A DNA stretch of 64,000 nt, from positions 23,641 through 87,640 of the forward strand of contig NW_001914893.1 of the NCBI RefSeq assembly GCF_000208925.1, read 5' to 3'. The notes beneath the pieces were generated by a model. That model did not search any database. It worked only from the letters and a program-made list of their open reading frames with translations, and had not been told where the DNA came from. This stretch comes from Entamoeba histolytica HM-1:IMSS (Eukaryota > Evosea > Mastigamoebida > Endamoebidae). Shown in pieces: positions 53,953 to 64,000 of this stretch (within the stretch, counting starts at the first letter, position 1; the number at the start of each line of letters is the position of its first letter). A program made the translations under genes and the position numbers.

Positions 53953-55478
53953 TTGTCAAAAGAAATGAATTTATCAGGAGTGTATGGATTAAAAGAAAAA
54001 CAAAAAGAAGTCCTTATTAATGTCCTTGAAAGAAAAATTAGACAAGCAGAATCTACAGAAAGTAAATGGAAATTATTAGTTTTTGATAAATTTTGCTCTG
54101 AATTAATTGAAAGTCATTTAGTTGTTTCAGACCTTAGAAAGAATGGAGTTACAATGATTTTAAATATTGAAAATCAAAGACAAAAAATAGATGATGTTGA
54201 AGCGATTTATATTATTCAACCAACAAAAAAGAACATTGAAATTATTTGTCAAGATATTCAAAATGAACTTTATGAATCATTTAGTTTATGTTTTAGTAAC
54301 GAATTAAGTCAAAAACAAATGAAATATTTAGCAAAAGAAGTAGTTCAATTAGAAAAGATATACAAAATTAAAGATGTTATTAATGGATGTTTTAATTTCC
54401 AAATACCTGAATACAATTTAATTAATTTTAGCATGGAACACTCATATTCCCTTTTTAATAATCCAACAATTTCTGATGAAATGGGAATGAAATTAATAAA
54501 TTATATTGTTGATAGTTTATTTACTATTATTTATACTATGAAAGAAATTCCTATCATTCGAACAAGGACTTCTTCAACTGAACAAGTTATTGGTGAAAAA
54601 TTAGTTAAAAAAATTCGAGATTTTATGAAAAAAGAAGAACATTATTTCATCGAAAAAAAAGAACGAACTTTATTTATTATTTCTAATAGAAATTATGATT
54701 TATCACAAGGATTAATGCATGGATGGAGTTATCAAAGTTTAATAAAAGAAACACAAAAAATGAATGGAATGAAAGTTGATTTAAATAATACTACTGAATA
54801 TATTGATAGTGATGGAGACATTTGGACACAATGTAAAGAAGGAATTATTTCAGATGTTGCTGATACAATTATTGAAAAGACAAAACAATTAGAACAAGTT
54901 AAATATATGATACAACAAGAAAATAATAGACTATTTAATAATGGAAATATACAAATTAATGAAGGATTATATACAATGAGTAAAAAATTAGAACATGAAA
55001 TTGATTTACATACAACAATTGCACAAGCAGTCTTAAAAAGTATTCAAGAAAGGTCAATTGATTTACTATTTTCGTATGAAGATAATATCATGTCACATAT
55101 TAAAATTGAAAAGACGGCATTACTTGAATTAATAAAAAAACTTGATAATAAAGATGATATTATCAGATTGTACTATGTCTGTTTATTAAATAATTTCCCT
55201 GTTGATGAAATAAACCAATTAATGAATGAAAAACAAATTGATTTAAAAGAATTAAAATGTATTGAACATTNNNNNNNNNNNNNNNNNNNNNNNNNNNNNN
55301 NNNNNNNNNNNNNNNNNNNNNNNNNNNNNNNNNNNNNNNNNNNNNNNNNNNNNNNNNNNNNNNNNNNNNNACTAATATATGTCAATTTGCAAAAAAATCA
55401 AATAAAAGAATTATTTATGCTACAACTGAAATGTTAAATGGAACTGAACTTTTACATCAAATCTCTCGAATAGCATAA
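53953..55478 (+). CDS. SLY1: SLY1, Sec1/Munc18 protein of ER-Golgi fusion (interrupted by assembly gap)
   Basis: The frame from 53953 runs to the gap at 55271 (439 residues) and resumes after it at 55371-55478 with TNICQFAKKSNKRIIYATTE and a C-terminal ISRIA. It matches SLY1 (SCFD1): KWKLLVFDKFCSELI near the start, AIYIIQPTKKNIEIICQDI, NELYESFSLCF, IPIIRTRTSSTEQVIGEKL, ISNRNYDLSQGLMHGWSYQS, and LHTTIAQAVLKSIQERSIDL. The post-gap piece equals the family's last 35 residues. SLY1 binds syntaxin-5/Sed5 SNAREs in ER-Golgi transport. About 130 residues of the usual protein fall between the two parts, so the true gap is roughly 400 bases, not 100, and the apparent frame change across it is meaningless. 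Confidence 0.9.
55271..55370. other. Assembly gap of 100 N inside SLY1
   Basis: Placeholder of 100 N. The flanking SLY1 parts are not in one frame over exactly 100 bases, and the family alignment needs about 390-400 bases here. Confidence 0.95.
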
Positions 55479-55603
55479 TATGGTTGATTAGTTTTATTCT
55501 TCATTTTTTTTTACTAATTTATTTAATTTTTGAAAAGAAGAAGTTGAATGGTTTTAAATTAAAGAAAAAGAAGAAAAATAGAGTAAATTAAAAAACGTAC
55601 AAA

Positions 55604-57121
55604 TTAATTGGTATTCTTATTTTGCAAATATTGGTTCAATTGGAATAATAAAACTGGGTTTTTTACTTGAGATAATAAACTAGTAATATCATGATTTGAT
55701 AATTGAACTTTATGACTTATACAAAATATTAATGCTTCTGCATAGTCTCCAATTGCAATTAATATTTGTAATATTTGATTATTATTTTTATTCATTCTTT
55801 TTAACATATCCATCGCAAATTGATATGCAAAATCACATTTTTCTCTCATACTAACTAATTGTAATGCTACAATTTCGTCATCAGGAATAATGTGGTATTG
55901 AAGTAACATTAATAGTCTTGAAGTTTGTCCATCATTAATTAATGATTCTATCAACCGACAATACACTGGAGGTGGTATTTTTGTTTTATTAGAACATATA
56001 AATTCAATCATAACATAACAATATACTTGTGGTTCAGGTCTCCAATCTACTAAAGCAGATGATATAGCAGATGACTCTGAAGAAATAGTAAAAATATCTT
56101 TTAATGTTTCAAAATCAATATTACCTTTAGCAAAATCATTAAAAATTGATAATAATGCTTTTTGGAGAACACGTTGTGGAGCTGAATGTCTTAGTAAAAA
56201 TGAATATCGTTCTGCTGGAAGAAGACTTTGTGATAATAAAGCAAAGTCTGCTTTTAACGTTGTGATAGTTTGTTCATTAAAATTAATAAATTGATTATGA
56301 TTAATCCTAAGATTATTTAACGAAAAAGGAGGGAGTTTAACAATAGCAATTTTATTTGCTGTATTATTTATTTCATATAATACTCCAATAGAATTAATCA
56401 TAATTAATAATAAATCTCCAGTAACTGCTACTTGTGCATAATTATTAACAGGAACATGAAGTTCTAATACACGTTTTAATTGTGGACCAATTTCAATAAG
56501 ATGAGCAATTTTATTATTTCCTTGATAAGAAAATATCCATGAACTTTCTCGAATTTTAATTACATCAAAAGATATTTTTTCTTTTGAAGTCGTTGGTATT
56601 GTTAATGATTGAATAAGATGTAATGCTTCACATAATTGATATGTTTCATAAATAATACTTTTTTTCATTTGGGTTAATGTTATTACACAATCACCAATCC
56701 ATTTCCATCCAGTTAATGGACGATGTTTTGTACTTCTCAATCTATCTTCATTAGTATCAAGATAAAAAAGATAGTTTGAGCTAATTGCAATAACATATTT
56801 TTGATAACTGTCAAGAGCAATAATAGATTCATTACATTCAAAAACCTTTTTATTTCCTTCTTTTGTTAGTAAAAGAATTTTTTTTGGTTGATTTATTAAA
56901 GTATAAGCAATAGTATTTTTAATAACACAGTAGGTCATAATTACATCATTGAGTTTAGTTTCAATACAATAAATATAAGGAACAGTAGGTATGGAATAAT
57001 AGAGTTTATGCTCATTATTGTCAATAAAATAATACCCACATTTATTGTTTGGAGTAAAAAGACAACTTTTAAGATTGAACGTAGTAATGATAGGGATTAT
57101 TGGAGTCAGTGAGTCGTTCAT
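55604..57121 (-). CDS. RMC1/Mic1 homologue (regulator of MON1-CCZ1)
   Basis: A 505-residue protein. The N-terminal ~330 residues look like a beta-propeller (GKYVIAISSNYLFYLDTN-like strands). The C-terminal helical part matches the Mic1 domain of human RMC1/C18orf8: LMLLQYHIIPDDEIVALQLV, then FAYQFAMDMLKRMNKNNNQI and LQILIAIGDYAEALIFCISH. RMC1 is a third subunit of the MON1-CCZ1 exchange factor that activates Rab7 on late endosomes and in autophagy. Entamoeba is strongly dependent on phagosome maturation and Rab7, so the role fits. The protein is somewhat shorter than animal RMC1 (about 650). Intronless. Convergent with SLY1, which also acts in vesicle fusion, probably by chance. Confidence 0.75.
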   Translation of the reverse strand: MNDSLTPIIPIITTFNLKSCLFTPNNKCGYYFIDNNEHKLYYSIPTVPYIYCIETKLNDVIMTYCVIKNTIAYTLINQPKKILLLTKEGNKKVFECNESIIALDSYQKYVIAISSNYLFYLDTNEDRLRSTKHRPLTGWKWIGDCVITLTQMKKSIIYETYQLCEALHLIQSLTIPTTSKEKISFDVIKIRESSWIFSYQGNNKIAHLIEIGPQLKRVLELHVPVNNYAQVAVTGDLLLIMINSIGVLYEINNTANKIAIVKLPPFSLNNLRINHNQFINFNEQTITTLKADFALLSQSLLPAERYSFLLRHSAPQRVLQKALLSIFNDFAKGNIDFETLKDIFTISSESSAISSALVDWRPEPQVYCYVMIEFICSNKTKIPPPVYCRLIESLINDGQTSRLLMLLQYHIIPDDEIVALQLVSMREKCDFAYQFAMDMLKRMNKNNNQILQILIAIGDYAEALIFCISHKVQLSNHDITSLLSQVKNPVLLFQLNQYLQNKNTN

Positions 57122-59349
57122 TGTTTTTTTCTAATTCTGTTTTTCTTTAGAAGATTCTTTCTCTTAGAAAAACATCCATTTTATGTAATTATAGATGAAT
57201 CTTAGAATATATAACATTTTTTTTTAAATTGATATTAAACCAAAAAATAATGATTTTGGTTTAAAGAGGTAAGTTGTTTTAATTACTACGAATGTTATTA
57301 ATTAATTAAAGTTTAGACAATAATGATGTTAACTGTATTAATCTATCAAATTGTCTTCAAAAAATATAACCAACCATTCTTTTTATTAATTAGATAAAAT
57401 ACTGTTTTAAGGTATTAATGTGATATGATATTTATCTAAACATATTTATACATGACTATTTATTTAAGTTTTTATTTATTCTTTTCTTCATTTAACAATT
57501 TTGCTTGAATTTTTATCTAAATGATTTGATAATAACATAAAACCTAATTATTTAATAACCAACTTGTTAACCACTCATTAGTAACTTTTTGTTATAATCA
57601 TATTTCTTATTTCTTATTGGTATATATACAACAAAATGATGTTTATATATAAATTATCGTTAATAAGGAAATAATATATTCTTATTATATAAACATTTAA
57701 TTAAAATACTACAACCAAAATGAATTATTTATTTAATCAAAATAATTATAGAAATGATATAATAACAGTTGTTGAAATTATTATTAAATCTAGTTGCTTC
57801 AAACATGCATCTAAGTCTATAAATAACAATTAAATAAAATCTCTAGTACTATAAATAAAATAGAATATTATTAAAGTATTTTGCCTTAAAAATCAAATAA
57901 AATGTTCATAAATAAGAAAAATAACCTTTTTATCAAGTTTGTAAATTACATTACCATCGGTTATATAAAGATAAATATATGAAATATTGAAAAATAAATA
58001 TTTATTTGTATATTTTTGAGAATGAATAAGTCATACCTTTCTTTTCAAAGAAATAAAACATAAAAATAAATTGCTCTTTAAAAAGAAAAATTAATTTTAA
58101 ACAGTATATAGAAAGAGTGTTATTAGAAATTATATTAATAACTTAATAATCAAAGAAAAAATAATATAATATATGTTGTTATAAGGAAATAGAAGGAATA
58201 AAAAATAATAATAATTAAATTATTTGAAAATCTAAAAATAAATTAGATTATTACCAAAAAATATAATTAATAAAAACATTGAACACATAGTATTATTTCT
58301 CATTTTAAATGATAAAGAAAGAGCGATTTTTATAAAAACTTCAATTTAGTTATGATAAATATTTTAAATTTATTTATTATGAATTATCAATTGGATAATA
58401 AACATGTAGATATAATTCATTCTTATGAGTTACATTGATTTTAAATACTTTTACTAAAAATAATTTTGTTATTCAATAAAGCAATGATAGAATCTTCATA
58501 AGTTTAAGAAATAATTATAATTTACAAATACAATATTTTATTAGCTGATTAAGCATATTTAAAAAATTCTAATTATAAAAACAACAAATAAAAATAAATT
58601 CATTTTCATATTTAATGATTAGATTAGTTAAGAATTAGAAAATATACTTTCTTTAATTTTTTGCTACATGAATAAATGAAATATTATATTATTTTTAAAT
58701 ACTTTTATACCAACTAATGTTTTTAATTAATCAAATTATTACATGTTTAGATAATAAAGAATAAATGTTTAAAAAATGTAAATAATAAGGAATTTTGTTT
58801 TAAAAGTGTAATATTATTTCATTCTAAATTAATCTTTTCTTCATTAAGAAAATAAATAACCATTCAAAAAATAAAAAACAAATAGTTTTTCAAAATACCT
58901 CATCTTAATTAAAAAAACTGTCTAAAACCATTTAGCCTTTTAACTATTATATAATATGTTATTAGTTTCTTATAGTAATTTGTAGTCATTTATTCTTCTT
59001 TATTCCTTTTTTTATATTTATAAACTATTATTTAAATATTTTAAATATTCTAAAACAAAGTACTTCATGTTTTAAAGAACTTAGGATATTCAACATACTA
59101 TATTTCTTACCCCATAAGTCATAATTAATAACAACCTCTTTTCATATCTCCGTTTATCCATAACTAAAAATTGACTATTTTCTTTAAAAAAACAAGAAAT
59201 TATTGGTTAATTTATCAATATTCAAAGAATATTAAAACGAAAATGATGACGAAATTATTAACAAAACGAATTAAAACAACGAGATTATATTGTAGATAAA
59301 ACGAAACCTTTGATATTTAATCAAAATCCAAACTTGAAAAAAGCAAATA
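57122..59349. other. Gene-free AT-rich region of 2.2 kb
   Basis: The longest spacer in the window, divergent between RMC1 and the orphan at 59350. Very low GC, many TTATTA/TAATAA words, no frame over about 30 codons, no GC-rich patch. The right end (59220-59349) is A-rich with a run of AACGAAA-like words before the next start. Confidence 0.55.
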
Positions 59350-60015
59350 ATGTTTAATCCATTTAAGTTCGAAATCGAAGAAGCAAAAGAACAAGGGATT
59401 AGAAATTATACTCTTCCACCTGAAATTAAAATTAATGGTGATGAAAATAGAGTATGTAAGACACCTATTGAAAAAAGAATTCCTGTTTTAAGAGCATCAA
59501 GAGAAGCTCGAAACAATTTCACACTTCAACAAACACTTTGTATTTGTCTTTTAAGTAGATGGTGTCGTATAACTATTAAAAAACCAACTAGAAGAAGTTG
59601 TGTAACTGAACAATTCTTCAGAATTAATTCAATTGAACATGAAGAAGATAAAATAGATGTTTATTCATTCCTTAAAAAACGATGTAATGAAATGTATTTA
59701 TTTGACATTCAACGAGGAGTGAGTGAGAAAACAGCAATACGGAGATATCAAAACAATAAAAAGATCGAAGTTATTCATTTAATGGAAGATATTCTTCGAG
59801 AATATGGAGTTGAATTAGAAACTAAAACAACAGAAGGAAAATCAGGAATTAACAGACTTGAAAATATCACTGGAATTTATACTTCAAATCAAGTCATTTC
59901 ATTTGATGATTTAATCGTTGATTTAATTAAAATTAATCATATCTTACTCAACAATGTTCTTCAAAGTAATGGAGAACTTATCATTAATCAAAATGAATTC
60001 TCTTTCAACTTCTAA
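59350..60015 (+). CDS. Orphan basic protein of 221 residues
   Basis: I do not recognise this protein. It starts MFNPFKFEIEEAKEQGIRNY and has a basic central part with paired cysteines and arginines (ICLLSRWCRITIKKPTRRSC), then helical segments (VYSFLKKRCNEMYLFDIQRG, IRRYQNNKKIEVIHLMEDIL) and a leucine/isoleucine/asparagine-rich end. Base composition and codon use are those of a real gene, better than in the flanking spacer. The mid-region could be a helix-turn-helix or nucleic-acid-binding fold, but no motif proves it. No signal peptide or membrane segment. Intronless. The 310 bases after it hold a 63-codon low-complexity frame (60036-60227) that I do not call. Confidence 0.75.
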   Translation: MFNPFKFEIEEAKEQGIRNYTLPPEIKINGDENRVCKTPIEKRIPVLRASREARNNFTLQQTLCICLLSRWCRITIKKPTRRSCVTEQFFRINSIEHEEDKIDVYSFLKKRCNEMYLFDIQRGVSEKTAIRRYQNNKKIEVIHLMEDILREYGVELETKTTEGKSGINRLENITGIYTSNQVISFDDLIVDLIKINHILLNNVLQSNGELIINQNEFSFNF

Positions 60016-60326
60016 TTTATTGTTTTTATCATTCTTTGTTGTTTTTTAATAAAAAAGTAATAAAAGATAAGAGAATAAACAATATGTTTGTTATTAAAAA
60101 AGAAGATTTATTAAATACTAAAATTATTTTCATAAACTCAATAATATTTTTTATATATACAATTTGGGATTTTAAAAAGTTGATTAAATATAAACAAGAA
60201 TTGACTCAAGAGTGTTTTAGAACGTAACAACTAAATTTTCTTATAAGAAAAATTTTTATTTTCAAAAAATAAAAAATATGAAATAAAAAATTTGTTATTC
60301 ATTCAGTTTTTTCAGTTAAACAAAAT

Positions 60327-62051
60327 ATGTCTACTAACATAAATAATACTGAAGAACAACTACAATTAATTAATAAACCAAATACAATAAATAAAACTCA
60401 AAATGAAAGAAAAATGAGAATACAAAATGAACTTAAACATGAAAATAATGAACAGCTCCAATGTGTTTATGTTGAAGGAATTCCTAATGAATGGAAAACA
60501 GATGATTTATTAAATTATTTTAAACAATATTCACCTTCAAAAGTAAATGTCCCAGTTGATAAAAAAACTCACCTTTCAAAAGGGTATGGATTTATTTATT
60601 TCTATACTTCAATTATTGCAAATATTGTTATAGAAAATTGCAATGAAAAAATAATCAAAGGACATAAACTTTATTTACAACATGCAAATTCTCAACCAAA
60701 ACAAATTAGTTTTTTTACTAACGTTTTAAAACAACCAACTTCATCTTTATTAAAGGGTATAATAACAGTCCGAATATTTAATATTCCATTTACATGGAAA
60801 GAACATGATGTTTTGGAATATTTTAAAGAATTTCATCCAGTAAAAGCATTAATAATTTATGATAAAGAGTCTAAAATATCAAAGGGATATGCATTTATTT
60901 ATTTTCCTACTTTAAATGAAGCAAATAAAGTAATACAGAAATTTAATGGAATTAAGTATAGAGGAAAAGTATTCTCATTAAAACTTAGTCAACCAAATAA
61001 AGAAGAACAAGACCAATGTATTACTACTTCTCAACTTACTGCTCCTCAAAGAAAAGATAAGACTGAACAAAAAAAATTATTAACAATATATGAATTTTCT
61101 TTAAGAGAATTTCCTAAAAACTGGACAAAAGATAAAATTAAACAATTCATAGAATCATTTGGTGTAATTGTTTTTAGTATCAAAATAGATATTAATAAAA
61201 GTACTCAATCATTTACTGGTTGTGGAAGTTTAAAAGTTAAAACTAGAGAAGACGCTGAAACTATAATCAAAAAGATTGATGGATTAATAATTGAAAATTG
61301 TCAACTCAAATGTAAACTTAAATCATCTAAACAACAACTTGAATTACAAAAAATTATTCATTCAGTTACTAAAGAAAAAACTGAAATAAAAATTAAACCC
61401 CAACAAATTAAAGATATTAAAATAAATGAAAAAGAAATTAATTCTCCTTTTAAATCGTCAGAAAATCTTTCTGAAACTTCAAAACAAATTAAAAATGATG
61501 AAAATAACACTAAATCTACTAAAGAATTAAAAGAAAGTGAAGAAATTCATTTACCTTTATCAATTCCTAAAGAACAAAAAGTAATTTTTGAAGATAATAG
61601 TGATGAACCTTTTATTGATAGTCTTTCAGACACTACAGCTCAACCACTTTATGAAGAAAATAATAATATATTCTCTTTAATGGTTCAAGGAATTCCTTAT
61701 CGGTGGAATGATAATGACCTTCAATTTTATTTTCAACAATATAATCCAATTCAATCAAGAGTTATTTATGATGATAGAAATTGTCTTTCCCTAGGTTTTG
61801 GATTTATAGACTTTTATTCAATAAATGATGCACTCTCTTTGGTTCAAGATGTTCATCATTTTATCCTTGAAGGAAGAGAGTTATTAGTCTTTATGGCTTC
61901 AGCCAAACCAGTTAATTGTACTACACCACTTGTACCACATGAAATTAATAACAAACAAATTTCAAAAGATTCTATTTCAAAGACAAATAATGGCGGATAC
62001 AAACGACCTCAACGTGAATTACCACTAATTGAACCAAGACATATCGAATAG
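60327..62051 (+). CDS. RNA-binding protein with four RRM domains
   Basis: A 574-residue protein with RRMs at about 46-125 (CVYVEGIPNEWKTDDLLNYF; RNP1 KGYGFIYF), 146-225 (VRIFNIPFTWKEHDVLEYF; RNP1 KGYAFIYF), a divergent one at 250-330 (YEFSLREFPKNWTKDKIKQF; RNP1-like FTGCGSLKV) and one at about 448-530 (LMVQGIPYRWNDNDLQFYFQ; RNP1 LGFGFIDF). The first, second and fourth share an unusual W-x-x-x-D helix and a Y-(N/D)P/HP start of strand 2, suggesting internal duplication. Between RRM3 and RRM4 is a 110-residue lysine/glutamate/serine-rich linker. The basic tail is GGYKRPQREL. A multi-RRM layout is typical of poly(A)-, UA-rich- or splicing-regulator proteins; the target is unknown. Intronless. 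Confidence 0.88.
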   Translation: MSTNINNTEEQLQLINKPNTINKTQNERKMRIQNELKHENNEQLQCVYVEGIPNEWKTDDLLNYFKQYSPSKVNVPVDKKTHLSKGYGFIYFYTSIIANIVIENCNEKIIKGHKLYLQHANSQPKQISFFTNVLKQPTSSLLKGIITVRIFNIPFTWKEHDVLEYFKEFHPVKALIIYDKESKISKGYAFIYFPTLNEANKVIQKFNGIKYRGKVFSLKLSQPNKEEQDQCITTSQLTAPQRKDKTEQKKLLTIYEFSLREFPKNWTKDKIKQFIESFGVIVFSIKIDINKSTQSFTGCGSLKVKTREDAETIIKKIDGLIIENCQLKCKLKSSKQQLELQKIIHSVTKEKTEIKIKPQQIKDIKINEKEINSPFKSSENLSETSKQIKNDENNTKSTKELKESEEIHLPLSIPKEQKVIFEDNSDEPFIDSLSDTTAQPLYEENNNIFSLMVQGIPYRWNDNDLQFYFQQYNPIQSRVIYDDRNCLSLGFGFIDFYSINDALSLVQDVHHFILEGRELLVFMASAKPVNCTTPLVPHEINNKQISKDSISKTNNGGYKRPQRELPLIEPRHIE

Positions 62052-62177
62052 TTTAATGCATATTTTTTAACTTTAATTTTCTTATTTGTTATCTTTTGTT
62101 AGTAGTTTTTCTTATTTACTATTTGAAATAACATATTTTTATTTTTAAAAAAGTAAAAAAAAATAAGAAAATTTGTG

Positions 62178-63282
<1,105 letters not shown>

Positions 63283-64000
63283 TTAAGTTAGCTTTAGTAT
63301 AAATGTTTAAAACAATTTTCTTTTTATATTTAAGTTAGTTGTGAATTATTTAAAAATAATGGAACATTATAATATAACTTATATTGAGGAAGAAAGATAC
63401 TTTATTGGTTTGTTGTAGTTCAGTATTAATTTCTTTGTCAGATTTTTTATATTCATTGAAATGGCTAGACTCAATGTACAATAAAGCAAATATCAGTTAA
63501 TAATAATAATTAATGACTTTAGCTTAGGTATTGGTCATGAATGATTTTAGTAAATCTTTTTAGTTATTTCATTACACATAAAACAAATAATTCATTCAGT
63601 TAAGATAATTTGTTTATTATACTTTTGTAAAGCATATTTATCAAAGAATTATAAAAATACTTAAACCGTGTTAAGATAATTCTGAAAATTATTTATTCTT
63701 ATGATTTGTTAGATTAATGCAATAAATGTTTCAATTATTTAATAACACTAAACATCATTTATTTCTTTTGTTAGAACGTTTGTTTCATTATATTCATTAT
63801 AACACCGTTATACAGAAAGAAAAACAAATGATTTATATTCTTAAATCCAATTTATATAAACAAAACTCTAACCCAAAAATGTTAATAATGAGACAGAATA
63901 GAAAAGTATTTCTCTTTCACTTTTTAAATGAATTCAATTTATAACAAAAACTATATTCAATTCTCTATTTTTATTTCAATAGAAATTTACTTGTCTCTCA
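63283..64000. other. Downstream spacer to window edge
   Basis: About 720 bases of AT-rich sequence. A 72-codon frame at 63726-63944 has a low-complexity, aromatic and lysine-rich product and a GTTTGT inside it; no splice option gives a longer convincing frame, so I do not call a gene. A gene may begin just past the edge. Confidence 0.4.

Noticed and set aside
60036..60227. 63-codon frame after the orphan gene
   Set aside because: Isoleucine/lysine-rich composition typical of random AT-rich sequence.
63726..63944. 72-codon frame near the right edge
   Set aside because: Low-complexity product, an internal GTTTGT but no splice that lengthens the frame, and no recognisable motif.

Overview
This is AT-rich nuclear DNA from an amoeba of the genus Entamoeba, most likely the E. 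histolytica/dispar/nuttalli group. The evidence is short tightly packed genes on both strands, short introns with the GTTTGT donor typical of Entamoeba, GAACT-type boxes just upstream of start codons, non-LTR retrotransposon remnants with an R2/R4-like reverse transcriptase and CCHC/endonuclease tail, and a GAPDH and a ribosomal protein S16 with the compact C-richer codon use of highly expressed Entamoeba genes. The sequence alone does not fix the species.

Layout. 1-5.6 kb: the start of a MADS-box gene running off the left edge, a GH3 beta-glucosidase, a three-exon TLDc-like gene and a membrane protein. 6.0-7.9 kb: retrotransposon pieces. 7.9-12.4 kb: a Yar1-like ankyrin protein, a 58-residue membrane protein, a type I membrane protein and V-ATPase subunit F. 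12.6-18.4 kb: a minus-strand run of villin-like protein, LSm1, an FG-GAP membrane protein and Rrp36. 19.5-26.9 kb: an unknown lysine-rich protein, a UPF0652 protein, RPS16, SRP72 (broken by an assembly gap) and a long coiled-coil protein. 28-29.3 kb: a PHO84-like phosphate transporter. 30-32.2 kb: a decayed LINE. 32.3-37.2 kb: thymidylate kinase, an ankyrin-BTB-bromodomain-NET fusion and a lunapark homologue. 37.3-39.4 kb: a second LINE piece, whose first 1,457 bases form an inverted copy of 6417-7873. 39.4-48.3 kb: a molybdenum-cofactor-sulfurase-like enzyme, a C2H2/G-patch protein, a PH-domain protein, CLP1, an MFS transporter and a type I membrane protein. 50.2-64 kb: an SHAQKYF MYB, a candidate structured RNA, a beta-trefoil protein, a third type I membrane protein, SLY1 (with a gap), an RMC1/Mic1 homologue, an orphan, a four-RRM protein and GAPDH.

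Fifteen introns were placed by hand by matching GT..AG sites to an open spliced frame. They rescue complete genes for V-ATPase F, LSm1, Rrp36, TMPK, lunapark, the MoCo-sulfurase-like enzyme, CLP1, the MYB and others that appear truncated or split when read without splicing. Thirteen donors are GTTTGT, one is GTTTGG and one is GTTGAT.

Functionally this is a mixed housekeeping region, not an operon or cluster. Themes that recur are membrane traffic (SLY1, RMC1, lunapark, V-ATPase, SRP72, three signal-peptide/TM proteins with tyrosine-type C-terminal tails), RNA metabolism (LSm1, CLP1, Rrp36, RRM and G-patch proteins) and chromatin/transcription (MADS, MYB, bromodomain-NET). The most unusual items are the ankyrin-BTB-bromodomain-NET fusion, the near-perfect 1.46 kb inverted LINE repeat 29 kb apart, the sense-strand placement of LINE pieces just 3' of genes, and a GC-richer hairpin-forming segment near 51.75 kb downstream of a GTATTTAAA core promoter.
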